In this document: positions 9,792 through 18,286 of the stretch, piece after piece | Layout of the letters: every line of letters begins with the position of its first letter | Position numbering within the stretch: position 1 is the first letter of the stretch | Origin: Buttiauxella agrestis | GTDB lineage: Bacteria; Pseudomonadota; Gammaproteobacteria; Enterobacterales; Enterobacteriaceae | Length of the DNA stretch: 64,000 bases | Assembly: GCF_900446255.1 (NCBI RefSeq) | Contig: NZ_UIGI01000001.1 | Location: 2,568,763 to 2,632,762, forward strand | Direction: 5' to 3' | Notes under the pieces: generated by a model | Databases searched by the model: none | Seen by the model: only the letters and a program-made list of their open reading frames with translations | What the model was told of the DNA's origin: nothing | Translations under genes and position numbers: made by a program

Positions 9792-10226
9792 GTGAAAGAT
9801 AAAAACGATCTGTTCAACGAAATGATCCCCCTCGGACAACTGATCTACATGGTTAACCAGTACAAGGAGCGCCTGCTCAACGAGCATCTTTCCCCGCTGG
9901 ATGTCACCTCGACCCAATTTAAAGTGCTCTGCACCATCTATCGCGAAGAATGCATTACCCCGATGGAGTTGAAGAAATCGCTTTCTGTGGACCTCGGTGC
10001 GTTAACCCGCATGTTAGACCGCCTGATTTGCAAAGGATGGGTCGCGCGTTTACCGAATCCCAACGACAAACGTGGTGTGCTGATAAGACTGACTCCGGAA
10101 GGAGCCACGCTTTGCGAGAAATGCCGCAGCCTTTTGGGGAAAAGCATGCACCAGGAACTGATAAAAAATCTGACCGCTGATGAAGTGGACACGCTTTATC
10201 AACTGTTAACAAAGGTATTACCGTAA
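9792..10226 (+). CDS. marR: Multiple antibiotic resistance repressor MarR
   Basis: Winged-helix dimeric repressor of marRAB, released by phenolic compounds such as salicylate. 144 residues, the same as E. coli MarR, starting with GTG as in E. coli. The DNA-recognition region [31 protein letters not shown] is conserved. Both operator palindromes lie immediately upstream, so autorepression is expected. No truncation or frameshift is seen, so the repressor looks functional. padC, a phenolic acid detoxification gene, lies 6 kb away, but no direct link is visible. Confidence 0.96.
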   Translation: MKDKNDLFNEMIPLGQLIYMVNQYKERLLNEHLSPLDVTSTQFKVLCTIYREECITPMELKKSLSVDLGALTRMLDRLICKGWVARLPNPNDKRGVLIRLTPEGATLCEKCRSLLGKSMHQELIKNLTADEVDTLYQLLTKVLP

Positions 10227-10246
10227 ACCTGAAAAGAGGTGAAACG

Positions 10247-10621
10247 ATGTCCAGACGGAACAATGATTCAATAACAATACAAAGCATATTGGACTGGATT
10301 GAAGAGAACCTGGAAAACCCCCTCTCCCTTGAGAAGGTTTCACAGCGTTCTGGTTACTCGAAGTGGCACCTGCAAAGGATGTTTAAAAAAGAGACCGGTC
10401 ATTCATTAGGCCAATACATCCGTAATCGAAAACTGACGGAAATCGCCCTCAAGCTAAAAGAAAGCAACGAGCCGATTCTGTACTTAGCGGAGCGCTATGG
10501 GTTTGAGTCACAACAGACACTGACCCGCACGTTCAAGAATTACTTCTCTGTGCCACCTCACAGATTCCGCGTTGCATGTTCAGGTGGCGAAGGAAAGTAT
10601 ATTCATCCGCTAAATCATTAA
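10247..10621 (+). CDS. marA: Transcriptional activator MarA
   Basis: Small AraC/XylS-family activator with two helix-turn-helix motifs (around residues 30-50 and 80-100) and no ligand domain. It binds marboxes of efflux, porin-control and stress genes. Blocks [25 protein letters not shown] and [19 protein letters not shown] are essentially those of E. coli. The C-terminus is 124 residues here and slightly divergent. It starts 20 bp after marR with AGAGG upstream, in the same operon. Confidence 0.96.
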   Translation: MSRRNNDSITIQSILDWIEENLENPLSLEKVSQRSGYSKWHLQRMFKKETGHSLGQYIRNRKLTEIALKLKESNEPILYLAERYGFESQQTLTRTFKNYFSVPPHRFRVACSGGEGKYIHPLNH

Positions 10622-10673
10622 AATAGTTAACAAACGCTATGCAACCGTCTGGTTATCCAGACACCGAGGATTT

Positions 10674-10883
10674 ATGAAACGTATTATCTCCGCTGCGAGC
10701 CTGCTTCTGATTCTGGCTTCCGCAAACGTTATGGCGGAGCAATCAGGTAATTTCAGCACCACCCAGGCTAATCACGGCAGCATGATCATTCCCCCGTCTG
10801 AAAGCCGCGCACAGAACAGCAACACGATTGGCGATAAGTCAGAATTCCTGGGTACACCGTACTACCAGGAAAATGCTAACTAA
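10674..10883 (+). CDS. marB: Periplasmic MarB
   Basis: Third gene of the mar operon, 69 residues with a cleavable signal peptide (MKRIISAASLLLILASANVMA, cleavage after AMA-like VMA). The mature part is short and divergent from E. coli MarB except the PPS core and the C-terminal GDKSEFLGTPYYQ, which parallels E. coli SDKSDALGVPYYN. MarB is reported to lower marA expression by an unknown route. A GC-rich hairpin follows at 10893-10918. Confidence 0.88.
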   Translation: MKRIISAASLLLILASANVMAEQSGNFSTTQANHGSMIIPPSESRAQNSNTIGDKSEFLGTPYYQENAN

Positions 10884-10892
10884 TTCTCTGTT

Positions 10893-10918
10893 TGGCGGGC
10901 CTTCATTTTTGCCCGCCA
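10893..10918 (+). terminator. Hairpin after marB
   Basis: Inverted repeat TGGCGGGC / GCCCGCCA with a 10-nt T-rich loop; only a broken T stretch follows. It lies between convergent marB and eamA. Confidence 0.55.
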
Positions 10919-10928
10919 GCTTTCTGTT

Positions 10929-11822
10929 TTAACTCACCACCGCCCGCCGGATCCGCAAACCAAATACGTTGATATACAACCCACCCATAATTAACGCCGC
11001 ACCCGCAAGTTGTGTCGCAGACAGCGTTTCATCCAGCAACCATGCCGCACTGGCCATTCCCACCACCGGAACAAGCAGTGACAGCGGAGCCACACGCCAG
11101 GTTTCGTAGCGCCCAAGCAGGCTACCCCAAATACCGTAACCCACAATCGTTGCCACAAACGCCAGATACATCAGCGATAACACCGTCGTCATATCAATCG
11201 CAATCAGGCTTTGCCACATCAGCGCCGCGCCGTCGAGCAGCAAACTGGCGACAAAAAACGGGATGACCGGAATTAGCGCGCTCCACACCACCAAAGACAT
11301 AATCGGTGGACGCTTCTCGAGCTGCATAATCTTCTTATTGAATATGTTGCCGCAGGCCCAGCTAAAGGCGGCTGCCAGCGTCAGCATAAACCCGAGCAAG
11401 GCAACGTGCTGGCCGCCAAGGCTACCTTCAATCAAAACCAGCACGCCGATAACCGCGAGCGAAATTCCCGCCAGTTGCTTGCCTTGCAGGCGTTCCCCGA
11501 ACACACACGCACCGAGAATAATCGTAAAGAATGCCTGCGCCTGAAGCACCAGTGACGCAAGCCCGGCAGGCATACCGAACTTTATCGCACTAAAGAGAAA
11601 CGCAAACTGGCCGAAGCTGATAGTCAGTGCGTACGCGGCCAGCAGGCGAAAAGGAATTTTAGGGCGAGCGACAAACAACAGCGCGGGGAAGGCCACCAGC
11701 AGAAAACGCAAACCGGCCAGTAACAGCGGAGGCATATTGTGCAGCCCCATTTTAATCACTACGAAATTCAGCCCCCACACCACAACCACCAGCATCGCCA
11801 GCAGCCCATCTTTGCGCGTCAT
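10929..11822 (-). CDS. eamA: Cysteine/O-acetylserine exporter EamA (YdeD)
   Basis: Drug/metabolite transporter superfamily permease, two EamA repeats and about ten transmembrane segments, 297 residues. E. coli EamA exports cysteine-pathway metabolites. Sequence is close to E. coli throughout (MTRKDGLLAMLVVVVWGLN; GYGIWGSLLGRYETWRVAPL). The start at ATG 11822 is taken from homology and a CAGGGGCAGGGT leader; the frame is open 75 bp further upstream without similarity. Confidence 0.92.
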   Translation of the reverse strand: MTRKDGLLAMLVVVVWGLNFVVIKMGLHNMPPLLLAGLRFLLVAFPALLFVARPKIPFRLLAAYALTISFGQFAFLFSAIKFGMPAGLASLVLQAQAFFTIILGACVFGERLQGKQLAGISLAVIGVLVLIEGSLGGQHVALLGFMLTLAAAFSWACGNIFNKKIMQLEKRPPIMSLVVWSALIPVIPFFVASLLLDGAALMWQSLIAIDMTTVLSLMYLAFVATIVGYGIWGSLLGRYETWRVAPLSLLVPVVGMASAAWLLDETLSATQLAGAALIMGGLYINVFGLRIRRAVVS

Positions 11823-12009
11823 ACCCTGCCCCTGTTTTATTGCAATTTTGTTAAAATCTAAGGCTATACCCAAATAATGAATAGATACAGATCGCACTTT
11901 TCAGCGGCGGTACAGTGAAAAAATTAACATAAGCACAACCTATACTTTGTTGATCCTTCATGATAAATCTTGTCTTCCCCCAACAAATACATTCTAAAAA
12001 AACGATAAA

Positions 12010-13212
12010 ATGGTTTCCCTGACGACACGCTTTTCTGGCAAGCAACTCTCCATCAGCGTTTTACTGCTCTCTTCGCTGCTCCTCACCGTGGGACGTGGTT
12101 TAACGCTGCCGTTTATGACGATTTATCTTTCCCGGCAGTACGGCATGCCGCTAAATGAAATCGGGATGGCGCTCACCATCGCCCTGACGGCAGGCGTGGT
12201 ATTTAGCCTGTGGTTTGGCATTCTGGCCGATAAATTCGACAAAAAAATGTACATGCTGCTGTCGATTATTATTTTCCTCGGCGGATTTGTGGCGATCCCA
12301 TTGGTCAATAATGCCGTTCTGGTGGTGGTGTTTTATTCGCTGATAAACTGCGCGTACTCGGTGTTCGCCACGGTGTTAAAAGGCTATTTTTCCGATGTGC
12401 TGGAAATTCATCAGAAGCCGAAAATCTTCTCGCTCAACTACACCTTTGCCAATATCGGCTGGACGGTTGGCCCGCCGATTGGCACGCTGGCGGTGCTTTA
12501 CAGCACTAATCTGCCGTTCTGGTTATCGGCGTTAACCGCCATCATTCCGTTTATCGTGATTAGCCGCTATGTGCACAGCGTGTCGGCGAACGAAACGCAG
12601 GAAATCAACAACGTCAGGCTTTCGCCGGTGCAGATGCTCAAAGACAAGGCGTTGATGTATTTCACGCTTTCGGCATTCCTCGGTTCACTGGTGTTTGGCT
12701 CTTTCGCCGCCTGCTTATCACAGTACGCGATTGCTATCTCGGATTCGGATCTGGCGCAAAAAGTGGTTGGCGTTGTACTGCCGGTGAATGCGTTTGTGGT
12801 GGTCGTTTTCCAGTATATGGTCGGCAAACGTATTCGCCCGGACAATATCAAAAAGCTGATGGGCTACGGCACACTGTTCTTTATGGCGGGGTTAGCGGGC
12901 TTTATGATTTCGGGAGATAACCTGCTGCTGTGGGGCGTTTCTGCTGCGGTGTTTACCCTCGGCGAGCTAATCTTTGCACCGGGTGAATACATGCTGGTGG
13001 ACAACATCGCCCCCGCAGGATTGAAAGCCAGCTACTTCTCAGCCCAGCAACTCGGTTGGTTAGGCGGCGCGTGCACTCCACTTTTTACCGGTTTGATTCT
13101 GACCTGGTTGCCGCCCTATATGTTGTTCGTGGCGCTGATGGCGGCAATTGGTTTGTCTTACCTGATGATTGTGAAAGGGATGGCGGTGAAACCGCAGCTG
13201 GCTTTGAACTAA
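12010..13212 (+). CDS. ydeE: MFS transporter YdeE
   Basis: Major facilitator superfamily protein of 400 residues and about 12 transmembrane segments, matching E. coli YdeE in position and in blocks such as LLTVGRGLTLPFMTIYLSRQY and GEYMLVDNIAPAGLKASYFSAQQLGWLGG. The E. coli protein is described as a dipeptide/drug exporter in overexpression work. The start at ATG 12010 has no clear Shine-Dalgarno. A REP element follows. Confidence 0.88.
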   Translation: MVSLTTRFSGKQLSISVLLLSSLLLTVGRGLTLPFMTIYLSRQYGMPLNEIGMALTIALTAGVVFSLWFGILADKFDKKMYMLLSIIIFLGGFVAIPLVNNAVLVVVFYSLINCAYSVFATVLKGYFSDVLEIHQKPKIFSLNYTFANIGWTVGPPIGTLAVLYSTNLPFWLSALTAIIPFIVISRYVHSVSANETQEINNVRLSPVQMLKDKALMYFTLSAFLGSLVFGSFAACLSQYAIAISDSDLAQKVVGVVLPVNAFVVVVFQYMVGKRIRPDNIKKLMGYGTLFFMAGLAGFMISGDNLLLWGVSAAVFTLGELIFAPGEYMLVDNIAPAGLKASYFSAQQLGWLGGACTPLFTGLILTWLPPYMLFVALMAAIGLSYLMIVKGMAVKPQLALN

Positions 13213-13214
13213 AT

Positions 13215-13281
13215 GGTGGATGACGCTTCGCTTATCCACTCTACAAACCGAATCGTAGGCCGTACAGCAGCGTCATCCGAC
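13215..13281. repeat. Two-unit REP/BIME element between ydeE and the GNAT gene
   Basis: Unit 1 GGTGGATGACGCTTCGCTTATCCAC at 13215-13239 and an inverted second unit with GTCATCCGAC at 13255-13281, separated by CTACAAA-type linkers. It belongs to the family at 181-210. Confidence 0.75.
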
Positions 13282-13285
13282 AAAA

Positions 13286-14452
13286 CTACTTAAGATATTT
13301 ACGGTACTGAATAAACCCAGGCTTATCCGCCATTTTGTCGTATAACGCCTGGCCTGCCGCGTTGGTTTCATGAGTATGCCAGTACACGCGCCCACAGCCT
13401 TTGCTCTGCGCATGTTGATAAACGCCTTCAATCAACGCCCGTCCAACGCCTTTGCCGCGTGACTCCGGTGCGGTAAACAGATCCTCAAGATAACAATGAT
13501 CCTCCGCCGACCACGTGCCCCGATGATAAATCATATGCGTAAACCCGAGCATTTTCCCCTGATCATCAAACGCACCCAGCGCAAACATGGGTTCAGATGC
13601 ATCAAGCATGCGCTGCCATGTCAGATCGGTGATCTCTTCACTAAGTTGTGAATTGTAGAACGTCAGATAACCCTGCCACAGCGGCAACCATGCCGCCCGG
13701 TCATTGGCTTCAAGCGCCCTGACCTGCACCACGGTTCTGTTCTTAGCCGGGATACTGTCCTTCAGACTTTCACGAATCTGCGTCAGACCCTGCTTCTGTA
13801 CTCCATCCGGCATATTCTCAGCCGACAGCCATGTTTCAAATGCCAGCTTAATCTGCGGCCATTCGCTGTCGAGAATCGAAAACCACGCGGTGTCGCGGGT
13901 GCGCTGTTTATACACCACCGCCTGGCGGAACAAGCCTTCATAACGGAACCCAAGACGGATTGCCGCATGGCGCGACGGGCCATTCAGGCTGTCACATTTC
14001 CATTCATAGCGACGATAACCCAGCTCGAAAGCATATTTCATCAACAGATAATGGGCTTCGGTCGCCTGAACCGTGCGTTGCAGCAGCGGGGTATACATCA
14101 CGAACCCAACTTCCACCACGCCATTTGCCGGGTCGATACGCATTAACGACAGCGTACCCACCGCCTTGCCGCTGCTATCGACTACCGCATAATGCAGCGG
14201 ATCGTTGCTCTGAGCCGCGGTTTCAATAAACTCAGAAAATTGCTGCTGCCCAATAAATGGCCCGATGCTCAGATACGTCCAGCCGCGACTATCTTTCGCG
14301 GTACTCCACGCAGCCCATAAATCTGCGGCATGCGTGTGGGACAAGGGTTCAAGGCGGCAATAGCGCCCTTCCAGTATCACCCGCTCAGGACGCGGGCAAG
14401 GTTTCCAGTTCGGAAGCGCGTTACCGATAGGTTGCTGATAGTCGTTTGTCAT
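13286..14452 (-). CDS. Tandem GNAT acetyltransferase (two fused domains)
   Basis: 388 residues with two acetyl-CoA-dependent N-acetyltransferase domains. Residues ~20-225 resemble the RimJ/RimL type (LEPLSHTHAADLWAAW; NGPSRHAAIRLGFRYEGLFRQ). Residues ~240-388 form a second GNAT with an intact acetyl-CoA loop (ESRGKGVGRALIEGV, the R/Q-x-x-G-x-G/A motif). No substrate can be named. The ATG at 14452 is used, but GGAGG is better spaced for an in-frame TTG at 14461, so the protein may be three residues longer. It stands alone between a REP element and an AT-rich region. Confidence 0.8.
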   Translation of the reverse strand: MTNDYQQPIGNALPNWKPCPRPERVILEGRYCRLEPLSHTHAADLWAAWSTAKDSRGWTYLSIGPFIGQQQFSEFIETAAQSNDPLHYAVVDSSGKAVGTLSLMRIDPANGVVEVGFVMYTPLLQRTVQATEAHYLLMKYAFELGYRRYEWKCDSLNGPSRHAAIRLGFRYEGLFRQAVVYKQRTRDTAWFSILDSEWPQIKLAFETWLSAENMPDGVQKQGLTQIRESLKDSIPAKNRTVVQVRALEANDRAAWLPLWQGYLTFYNSQLSEEITDLTWQRMLDASEPMFALGAFDDQGKMLGFTHMIYHRGTWSAEDHCYLEDLFTAPESRGKGVGRALIEGVYQHAQSKGCGRVYWHTHETNAAGQALYDKMADKPGFIQYRKYLK

Positions 14453-14600
14453 GCCAGTCAATTCAGGCCTCCACAGGCGCAATAACGATAAGTTACCTGA
14501 ATATAAACAAGTTATGGCATAACTAACAGAACCATAATTTTTGTGATTTGGCAGGCCATGATTCAGGGCGACTTGTGCTATGAAACCTGGATAGGATGAG

Positions 14601-14996
14601 TCATTTCGTATCTATTTTATTACTGAATTTTATGTCGATTAGCCATCTTCCAACAAAGAGAATTCCCCATGTAACCAAGCTACAGATTATTATTAACAAT
14701 GTTCTCATGGGATAATACCCTGCACTGTCGTAGACAAAAAAGCAGATAATTCCAACAACCAAAATCATACCGACTCTAAAGGGTACAATCATTAATATAA
14801 AAAATGATGGCATGACTATAAATGATATATGTATCTTAACAAACACAAGCCCAATACCTCGACTTCTGATAAAATACAAGGACTTATATAAGTCAACCGC
14901 GTTATCATGTATAACCGCGAGAAAATAACAGCAAAATAGCACCACGAATAATTTCAAAACAAATTTGATTACATCATTATTTTCTCCATGCAGCAT
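14601..14996 (-). CDS. Unrecognised small membrane protein
   Basis: 131 residues, I do not recognise it. About four hydrophobic helices are visible (KFVLKLFVVLFCCYFLAVI; HISFIVMPSFFILMIV; GMILVVGIICFFVYD; LLIIICSLVTWGILFVG), ending in a basic tail. The gene is clearly AT-rich compared with its neighbours. The first ATG overlaps the end of the upstream 274-residue gene by 20 bp, so the two are probably translated together. One possibility is an immunity-type or accessory membrane protein to its neighbour, but nothing in the sequence proves it. Confidence 0.6.
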   Translation of the reverse strand: MLHGENNDVIKFVLKLFVVLFCCYFLAVIHDNAVDLYKSLYFIRSRGIGLVFVKIHISFIVMPSFFILMIVPFRVGMILVVGIICFFVYDSAGYYPMRTLLIIICSLVTWGILFVGRWLIDIKFSNKIDTK

Positions 14997-15801
14997 AACA
15001 TTGAGCCTCCATTTCTGTTATTGGTTTCTTTAACTCAGAGGCAGTCACTTCCCTTGTCGTTTCTTTATATTCGTATACAGGAATGGACTTCCCACTTTCG
15101 GGAGTTATCACTGGAACATAATCAATCCGCTCGTACAAGAAACGTTGACTGGCATAAAGAGCAGCCCTGAGTACAAAATAATTATCATATGAGTTACTAA
15201 CATCGTCAGGATCATAGTATTTTCCTGATCCCCAGGTAATACCAGTAGATACCGTATCTGGAATATTATGATATAGCCTATAAGTATCTACCGCGAAAGG
15301 AATCTGCCCTATTGCATCAGTCCAATAGGGATAGTTATCAATTATAACCATCAAATAATTTGCACCACCTTGTTGACTCGCTTTCCAGTCCCCATCGGAT
15401 TTAGGTCTGTACTGATATGCCGGTCTATCTACCTCTGCGAAAGCTACAATATCCTGCCAGCTAAAATGCTTATAAGCTGGATAAGTTTCAGGTGCATCGC
15501 TCAAATAAATCAACTCATGATAATTATCAGCCAAAGGTTCAAACCACTGCCAGGCATAGATATCATAGAGTTGCTGCGCGGTGAGGATTTCAAATCTCTC
15601 ATCGGTCCCTTTCTTAAGGGCCAGTGCGAAAAGTACTTCACCCGTCGTTCTGGTGATGACTTTGCAATGTGGAATAGTACAATTTTCAATATGATTTTCG
15701 GAGGCTTGACGGGGCACGCCTTTAAACGTTAGATGGGTTTTATTATTCTCTGTAGTAAAAATATAGCTCTTACCATTTATGACATGAATTGATTCTTTCA
15801 A
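14977..15801 (-). CDS. Unrecognised soluble protein, AT-rich pair with the membrane protein
   Basis: 274 residues, no family recognised. No signal peptide or membrane helix is seen. It is rich in Tyr and Trp (for example YDIYAWQWFEPLADNYHELIY) with acidic stretches, and has a C-terminal ITEMEAQCYAAWRK. Base composition is AT-rich, with rare-looking codons, which suggests recent acquisition. A GGGAGATGATC ribosome binding region precedes the start. The partner gene at 14601-14996 overlaps its end. No toxin motif is visible, so an effector/immunity role is only a guess. Confidence 0.6.
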   Translation of the reverse strand: MKESIHVINGKSYIFTTENNKTHLTFKGVPRQASENHIENCTIPHCKVITRTTGEVLFALALKKGTDERFEILTAQQLYDIYAWQWFEPLADNYHELIYLSDAPETYPAYKHFSWQDIVAFAEVDRPAYQYRPKSDGDWKASQQGGANYLMVIIDNYPYWTDAIGQIPFAVDTYRLYHNIPDTVSTGITWGSGKYYDPDDVSNSYDNYFVLRAALYASQRFLYERIDYVPVITPESGKSIPVYEYKETTREVTASELKKPITEMEAQCYAAWRK

Positions 15802-15978
15802 AATAGATCATCTCCCTGATGATATATGTCCCATTAAAAACACGGGGATGATATTACTCCAGGGAGAGATTTATACAATTTATAAACCCACGATAATTCG
15901 GGTCGGTGCTGCACTGAATAAACCGCCAGGTAAAAAGGAACGGGAGGGCTGTTACTTTTACACAATCATCCTTGTTTG

Positions 15979-16000
15979 AAAACCGTGCCGGGCGGCACGG
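15979..16000 (-). terminator. Rho-independent terminator after padC
   Basis: Perfect stem CCGTGCC / GGCACGG around GGGC (15983-16000), followed on the minus strand by TTTTC. It lies just after the padC stop. Confidence 0.75.
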
Positions 16001-16008
16001 CCTCAATG

Positions 16009-16512
16009 TTATAGATTTTTGGGGAAGTTGGCAGGCAAGTCGCTCGCAGGGCAATTGATTACGGTTTCGTTGTTTTCACCGCAATCTCGCACAAAGGTGA
16101 TGGTTGCAAACTCGTCAATCACTTCGGTCGGGTAAGCAGGACCCGCATCACGATACGCTTCCATTTCGGCAATGTGCTCGTTCTGGAAACAGACGGTTTT
16201 TTCCGGGTTATTGATGACCCAGCGCGGGAAGAATATCGTCCCATGGAAAATTTTATCTTCCAGATTCACCATCAGGCTGACGTCAGTTCCTGTTGGCTCG
16301 GTCCAGGAAATTTTATACACCGCTTTGGCAACGCGTACGATATGGGCTGTCTGGTCTTTCACCCAACGATTACCCACAATCCCACTATGAATACGGTAAT
16401 CCAGCGTAGTGGCATTCTTAACGTAGATTTCGTAATTCCAGCCGTTGTCATAGGTATAGACAAGGTGTTTACCCACAAAATCGCTCAAATCATGTTTATC
16501 GAAGTTGCTCAT
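16009..16512 (-). CDS. padC: Phenolic acid decarboxylase PadC
   Basis: Non-oxidative, cofactor-free decarboxylase converting p-coumaric, caffeic and ferulic acids to their vinyl phenols, a detoxification step for plant hydroxycinnamates. The 167-residue lipocalin-like protein keeps the family's active-site set: Tyr19 and Tyr21 (VYTYDNGW), Arg49 (GNRWV) and Glu72 (WTEPTGTD), plus the FFPRWV strand. The start at ATG 16512 has GGAGA upstream; an ATG at 16530 is open but unsupported. A divergent LysR gene 108 bp away is its likely activator, and a terminator follows. Confidence 0.93.
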   Translation of the reverse strand: MSNFDKHDLSDFVGKHLVYTYDNGWNYEIYVKNATTLDYRIHSGIVGNRWVKDQTAHIVRVAKAVYKISWTEPTGTDVSLMVNLEDKIFHGTIFFPRWVINNPEKTVCFQNEHIAEMEAYRDAGPAYPTEVIDEFATITFVRDCGENNETVINCPASDLPANFPKNL

Positions 16513-16620
16513 TCTCTGTCTCCATTTCATTTGATGAACTGAGTATAAACACGTGCTAATTCGATGAATAACGCTAATATCAGGATGATTACATTTAAAA
16601 ATTAGATGGATTTTATCGTC

Positions 16621-17496
16621 ATGAAAACCACACTAGAACAGTGGCAACTATTACAGGCGGTTGTGGATTGCGGGAGTTTTGCGCGGGCGGCAGAAGAGTT
16701 TAACCGGAGTCAGTCCTCGCTCAGTTATCAGCTAACCTTGATGCAAGAGCGCCTCGGCGTACCATTGCTGACGATTGTCGGGCGTAAGGCCGAACTCACG
16801 CCGCAAGGTCAACAGCTATTAGCCCAGGCTCAACCTTTACTTCAGGGTTTTATGACATTAGAAAATCGCGCCGCTGCACTCAAGCGTGGTGAACGTGCGC
16901 GGTTAGATTTAGTCGTGGATAGCATTTTCCCTAAATCATCCCTTTTTAACGCCCTGCGCCGCTTTCAGCAGGCATATCCCATGACGCAGGTGCATCTCAC
17001 CGAAGTGCTGCGCAGTGAACGCCTGTCTGATTTAAAGAAACGCGAAGCAGATGTCTATTTAGTCACGCAGCCAGACGATATGGCAACGAGCGGGAACGCG
17101 CTGATGGGCATCACCTTTGTCGCGGTTGCTCATCGGGAACACCCCTTGCTGCAACTTCCCGCACCGCTCGGTCGCGATGATTTAGCACGCTATCCATTAA
17201 TTGAAATTGTTGACCGCACTCAGCAGCAAATCCATAACCGCCCGTTTAGCTCCGCAGAAAGCTGGACTTTTACTACCATTGAAGCCGCCACTGAGGCCGT
17301 TGCTCACTGCGTGGGATATGGATGGCTGCCCGAGGCGCAAGTCCAGCCGTTAATCACATCCGGTGAGTTGGTGCCTTTGCCACTCGTGCAAGGCTCCCGA
17401 CGCACCACGCAGCTATTCCTTCTGGTGAATGAGGACGTGGTGGACAAGGAGATTGAGTTACTCAAAACACTGTTAAGCGACGAAGCAAAGCGCTAA
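16621..17496 (+). CDS. LysR-family regulator, probable regulator of padC
   Basis: LysR-type transcription factor of 291 residues. The winged helix-turn-helix lies at residues ~4-62 (LLQAVVDCGSFARAAEEFNRSQSSLSYQL) and the effector-binding domain at ~90-290. The start is uncertain between ATG 16606 and ATG 16621; I prefer the latter because GGA lies upstream and the family begins there. Divergent placement next to padC suggests that it senses phenolic acids and controls padC. Its stop overlaps the urtE stop by 4 bp. Confidence 0.88.
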   Translation: MKTTLEQWQLLQAVVDCGSFARAAEEFNRSQSSLSYQLTLMQERLGVPLLTIVGRKAELTPQGQQLLAQAQPLLQGFMTLENRAAALKRGERARLDLVVDSIFPKSSLFNALRRFQQAYPMTQVHLTEVLRSERLSDLKKREADVYLVTQPDDMATSGNALMGITFVAVAHREHPLLQLPAPLGRDDLARYPLIEIVDRTQQQIHNRPFSSAESWTFTTIEAATEAVAHCVGYGWLPEAQVQPLITSGELVPLPLVQGSRRTTQLFLLVNEDVVDKEIELLKTLLSDEAKR

Positions 17497-18191
17497 ATCG
17501 CCACCAGGCCCCTGACCCCATTGGTCTCCATATCCGCACCCGCGCCACGCTGAATAATGGCCCCGCGCGACATCACTAAATAATTGTCGGCAAGTTCAGC
17601 GGCAAAATCATAAAACTGTTCGACCAGCAAAATGGCCATGTCGCCTTTTGCGGCGAGGCGACTAATAACCTGACCGATCTCCTTAATCACCGAAGGCTGA
17701 ATACCTTCGGTCGGTTCATCCAGAATTAAGAGTTGCGGCTTGCAGGCCAGGGCGCGACCAATCGCCAGTTGCTGTTGTTGCCCGCCGGAAAGATCCCCTC
17801 CGCGACGCTGTTTCATCTCTTTTAGTACCGGGAAAAGCTGATAAATCTCTTCCGACACCTGTTTAGCCTCGCGCCCGCTAAACCGCGAAAGGCCCATCAG
17901 CAGATTTTCTTCCACCGTCAGGCGCGGGAAAATCTCCCGCCCTTGCGGCACGTAGGCAATCCCCGCTTGCACGCGCTGATGCGGTTTACGCGTGGTGATG
18001 TTGTTCTGCTGCCAGTTTACGCTGCCCGATTTCGCCGGGATCAGCCCCATCAGGCATTTGAGCAGCGTGCTTTTGCCCACGCCGTTGCGCCCCAGCAGGC
18101 AGGTGACTTCGCCGATTTTGGCTTCAAAGGAGACACCACGCAGAATATGGCTGCCGCCGTAGAATTGGTTTAGATCGTTGACTTGTAGCAT
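17493..18191 (-). CDS. urtE: Urea ABC transporter ATP-binding protein UrtE
   Basis: One of the two ATPases of the high-affinity urea importer (branched-chain amino acid transporter class). 232 residues with Walker A GRNGVGKST, signature LSGGQQQQLAIGRAL, Walker B LLILDEPTEG and an H-loop replaced by the LivF-like LLVEQ. Start ATG 18191 has GGAGGAG upstream. It is the last gene of the urea operon, separated from urtD by a REP element of about 70 bp. Confidence 0.93.
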   Translation of the reverse strand: MLQVNDLNQFYGGSHILRGVSFEAKIGEVTCLLGRNGVGKSTLLKCLMGLIPAKSGSVNWQQNNITTRKPHQRVQAGIAYVPQGREIFPRLTVEENLLMGLSRFSGREAKQVSEEIYQLFPVLKEMKQRRGGDLSGGQQQQLAIGRALACKPQLLILDEPTEGIQPSVIKEIGQVISRLAAKGDMAILLVEQFYDFAAELADNYLVMSRGAIIQRGAGADMETNGVRGLVAI

Positions 18192-18208
18192 CGTTCTCCT
18201 CCGCAATT

Positions 18209-18280
18209 GTCGGATGACGCTTCGCTTATCCGACCTACATACACGGTTTCGTAGGGTGGAAAAGCGAAGCGTCCTCCACC
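18209..18280. repeat. Two-unit REP/BIME element between urtD and urtE
   Basis: Unit at 18209-18238 (GTCGGATGACGCTTCGCTTA...) and inverted unit at 18251-18280 ending CCTCCACC. It lies inside the operon, where such elements often stabilise upstream mRNA. Confidence 0.8.
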
Positions 18281-18286
18281 ATGAAT

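Noticed and set aside
14601-15801. Prophage or insertion sequence remnant
   Set aside because: No transposase, integrase, terminal repeats or attachment-like duplications were seen around the AT-rich pair.
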